Source: Rhodanobacter sp. C06 (GTDB lineage Bacteria > Pseudomonadota > Gammaproteobacteria > Xanthomonadales > Rhodanobacteraceae). Taken from it: a DNA stretch of 57,156 bases. Within the stretch, counting starts at the first letter, position 1, and the number at the start of each line of letters is the position of its first letter. The stretch is from NCBI RefSeq assembly GCF_002001105.1, contig NZ_MUNP01000068.1:1-57156 (forward strand). The letters are read 5' to 3'. The position numbers and the translations under genes are program-made. The notes under the pieces were generated by a model. That model did no database searches. It was not told where the DNA came from and saw nothing but the letters and a program-made list of their open reading frames with translations. Of the stretch, positions 55,159 through 57,156 are shown one piece after another.

Positions 55159-56997
55159 GCGGAACAGCAGGTTGATCGACACCAGGGTGACGATCAGCAT
55201 CGCCAGCGTCAGCGGCGCGCCCACGCGCAGGAAGTCCTTGCCTTTGTAGCCGCCGGGGCCGGTGACCATCATCAGCGCGGGGTGGCCGGAGCTGAGCAGG
55301 AAGGTGTTGGAGGAGGACACCGCCACGATCAGCGCATAGGCCGAGGGGTTGCCGCCGGTGGCCACCGCCACCGAGATCGCGATCGGCACCATCATCACCG
55401 TGGCGCCCACGTTGGACATCACCTGCGAGAACAGCAGGGTGAGCACGGCCAGCGTGGCCTGCAGCACCCACGGCGAGGCGTGGCCAAGGTAATGCAGCAC
55501 GTATTGCGCCAGCCATGCGGCGGTGCCGGTGGCGTCCATCGACCAGCCCAGCGGAATGAGGCACGCCGTCACGAAGATCGTCTTCCAGTTGATCGCCTTG
55601 TAGGCCTCGTCCATGTTCAGCACGCCGGACAGCAGCATGCCGATGGCGCCGCACATCATCGCGACGGAAAGGTCCAGGTTGGTGAACAGCGCCAGGCACT
55701 TGGCCAGCACGAAGAAGCCCACCGCCTGCCAGATCTTGCCGGGGCGCTGCTCCTCCTTCGGGATGTCGGTGACCACCACCAGGTCGCGGTCTTCCGAGGC
55801 CAGCGAGAGGTCGCGCCAGGTACTGTGCACCACCACGGTGTCGCCGGCGCGCAGCGTCACCGCGCGCACGTCGTCGCGCAGCACCTGCTCGCCGCGGTTC
55901 ACCGCCAGCACCGAGATGCCGAAGCGCTTGCGCAGGCGCAGCTCGCCGATGGTGTGCTTGATGAAGCGCGACACCGGCGGGATCACCACCTCGGAAATGC
56001 CCGCGCGGGTGGGGTTGAACAGTTCGGTCAGCTGGCGCATGCGGGTGGACAGCCGGCACAGCTGGTTGTTGGCGAAGCGGTTGAGCTGCTCGCGCGGCCC
56101 CAGCACGCCGAGCACCGAACCCACCCAGATCACATGGTCGGCTGGCGGCGCCATGCGTGCCTCGTTGCCGCTCTTGATCGCCAGGATCATCGGCGCGTCA
56201 TGCAACTGCTCGGCCTCGCCGATGCTCATGCCCACCAGCGGGCTCTCGGCGGTGACGGTGAGCTCGGCGGTCTCGCCCACGATGCCGTAGGTGTCGGCGA
56301 AGTAGCTCTCGGTGCGCCCGGGCGTCACCTTCAGGCGCTCGTCCTCGTGGCCGGGCAGCAGCTTGCGGCCGAAGAAGTAGAAGTACGCCACGCCCACCGC
56401 GGCCAGTGCGAGACCGGCCGGGGTGACGCTGAACAGGCCGAACTTCGGGATGGTGTGAGCGCCGGGCAGCAGGTTCGCGTTCGCGCTGGCGATCAGGTCG
56501 TTCAGTACGATCAGCGGCGAGTTCGCGATCAGCGTGGTGTTGGTGGCGGTGAGGATGCAGAACGCCATCGGCAGCAGCAGCTTCGACAACGGCACGCCGG
56601 TGCGCGCGGACAGTCGGCTGGACACCGGGATCATCAGCGCCGCCAGCGCCTGGCTGGGGATTACCGCCGAAAACAGGCTGGCCATGATGTTGATGACCAG
56701 GCCCAGGCGCGACTCCATGCCCTTGGCCAGCCGCATCACCATGTGCGCGGTGAGGTTGAGCACGCCGGCGCGATCCAGCCCCTCGCCCATGATCATGATC
56801 GCGATGATCGCGATCACCGCGTTGCCGGCGAAGCCGTTGAACACGCGGTCGGAGGGGATCACCCCGGTGAGGCCGATCACCACCACCACCAGCAGCGCCA
56901 CCATGTCGGCGCGGATCCACTCCAGCACCAGCATCAGCATGGTGAAGCCCACCAGCCCGAGCACCAGGATCATTTCGGGGGTGAGCGTGAGCGGCAC
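55156..56997 (-). CDS. SLC13/DASS family permease with two RCK_C domains
   Basis: A 613-residue protein. The N-terminal transporter half (about 1-205) has several helices and SNT-type segments (TATNTTLIANSPLIVLND). Two TrkA-C (RCK_C) domains follow (about 215-300 and 310-400, TVTAESPLVGMSIGEAEQL and ISVLAVNRGEQVLRDDVRAV). The second membrane half has LFSQVMSNVGATVMMVPIAI, the second SNT motif. These permeases carry sulfate, dicarboxylates or similar anions; the substrate is unknown. The start is GTG 56997. Its stop lies within a repeat element. Confidence 0.92.
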   Translation of the reverse strand: MPLTLTPEMILVLGLVGFTMLMLVLEWIRADMVALLVVVVIGLTGVIPSDRVFNGFAGNAVIAIIAIMIMGEGLDRAGVLNLTAHMVMRLAKGMESRLGLVINIMASLFSAVIPSQALAALMIPVSSRLSARTGVPLSKLLLPMAFCILTATNTTLIANSPLIVLNDLIASANANLLPGAHTIPKFGLFSVTPAGLALAAVGVAYFYFFGRKLLPGHEDERLKVTPGRTESYFADTYGIVGETAELTVTAESPLVGMSIGEAEQLHDAPMILAIKSGNEARMAPPADHVIWVGSVLGVLGPREQLNRFANNQLCRLSTRMRQLTELFNPTRAGISEVVIPPVSRFIKHTIGELRLRKRFGISVLAVNRGEQVLRDDVRAVTLRAGDTVVVHSTWRDLSLASEDRDLVVVTDIPKEEQRPGKIWQAVGFFVLAKCLALFTNLDLSVAMMCGAIGMLLSGVLNMDEAYKAINWKTIFVTACLIPLGWSMDATGTAAWLAQYVLHYLGHASPWVLQATLAVLTLLFSQVMSNVGATVMMVPIAISVAVATGGNPSAYALIVAVSSSNTFLLSSGHPALMMVTGPGGYKGKDFLRVGAPLTLAMLIVTLVSINLLFR

Positions 56998-57156
56998 TAG
57001 CGCGCGTCCCGAACGGGTGTCGAACGTGGATGGATGCGGAGTGGCAGTGGCGAATTCACGCTGCGACGCTCGTCCCTGGCTGGATCGCGCCAGTATAAGC
57101 GGCGCGATGCAAGGGCTGGTGAATCACGGCTTTCCCCTCTCTTCGATGGGGAGAGC
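56998..57156. other. Upstream region of the SLC13 gene at the window edge
   Basis: It probably holds the promoter. TATACT on the minus strand at 57097-57092 is a good -10 box, but no -35 at 16-18 bp is seen. The last 22 bases contain CCCCTCTC and GGGGAGAG, the start of a further hairpin or repeat. Confidence 0.45.

Overview
The window is a stretch of GC-rich (roughly 65-70% G+C by eye) chromosome from a gammaproteobacterium, most likely Xanthomonadales/Lysobacterales and probably Rhodanobacteraceae (Rhodanobacter, Dyella or Frateuria type). This rests on gene order (rph-rdgB-hemW, rpoZ-spoT-recG, mrcA divergent from pilMNOPQ), the protein sequences and the REP-like repeats. Almost everything is core-chromosome housekeeping. 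There is no transposase, integrase, CRISPR array, tRNA or rRNA that I can see.

Layout. (1) 1-4902, minus strand: rph, a VOC protein, rdgB, hemW and a DUF1631 protein cut by the window edge. (2) 4973-6450: yicC-gmk. (3) 6509-10158: the phospholipid transport operon mlaFEDCB, convergent with the lipoprotein gene mlaA (10229-11074) across a perfect bidirectional terminator. MlaD carries two MCE units instead of one. (4) 11283-19494: rpoZ, spoT, ridA, recG, a nucleoside hydrolase, rpmE2 and gltA. (5) 19682-23106, minus: a conserved hypothetical and mrcA, divergent from pilMNOPQ (23404-28721). (6) 28859-36085: a tightly overlapping MoxR/DUF58/DUF4381/BatA/BatB-BatC/BatD operon. (7) 36187-42084: a macrodomain gene with a truncated duplicate, a MarR regulator and an RND efflux adaptor plus pump. 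(8) 42139-45468, minus: M28 peptidase, mscL, FAH-family hydrolase, DUF1579-like secreted protein. (9) 46020-50580: a MacA/MacB-like ABC export operon (adaptor, ATPase, two FtsX-type permeases) preceded by a 16-bp palindrome. (10) 50650-56997: AtoE-like transporter, EamA permease, Ada-type repair protein, small membrane protein, Rieske protein and an SLC13/RCK permease.

The most interesting unexplained signal is in the repeats. A structured element about 120-140 nt long, with several hairpins and compensatory base changes between copies, appears in two related families (8141 and 20447; 16481, 19564 and a partial copy at 17968). A short form with the same internal deletion occurs three times. 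Two of these are a perfect tandem of 63-bp units that encode residues 4-45 of BatD. The third supplies the stop codons of two convergent genes. Independent REP/REPIN-like pairs (GTAGGAGCGC type) also abut stop codons at several loci.
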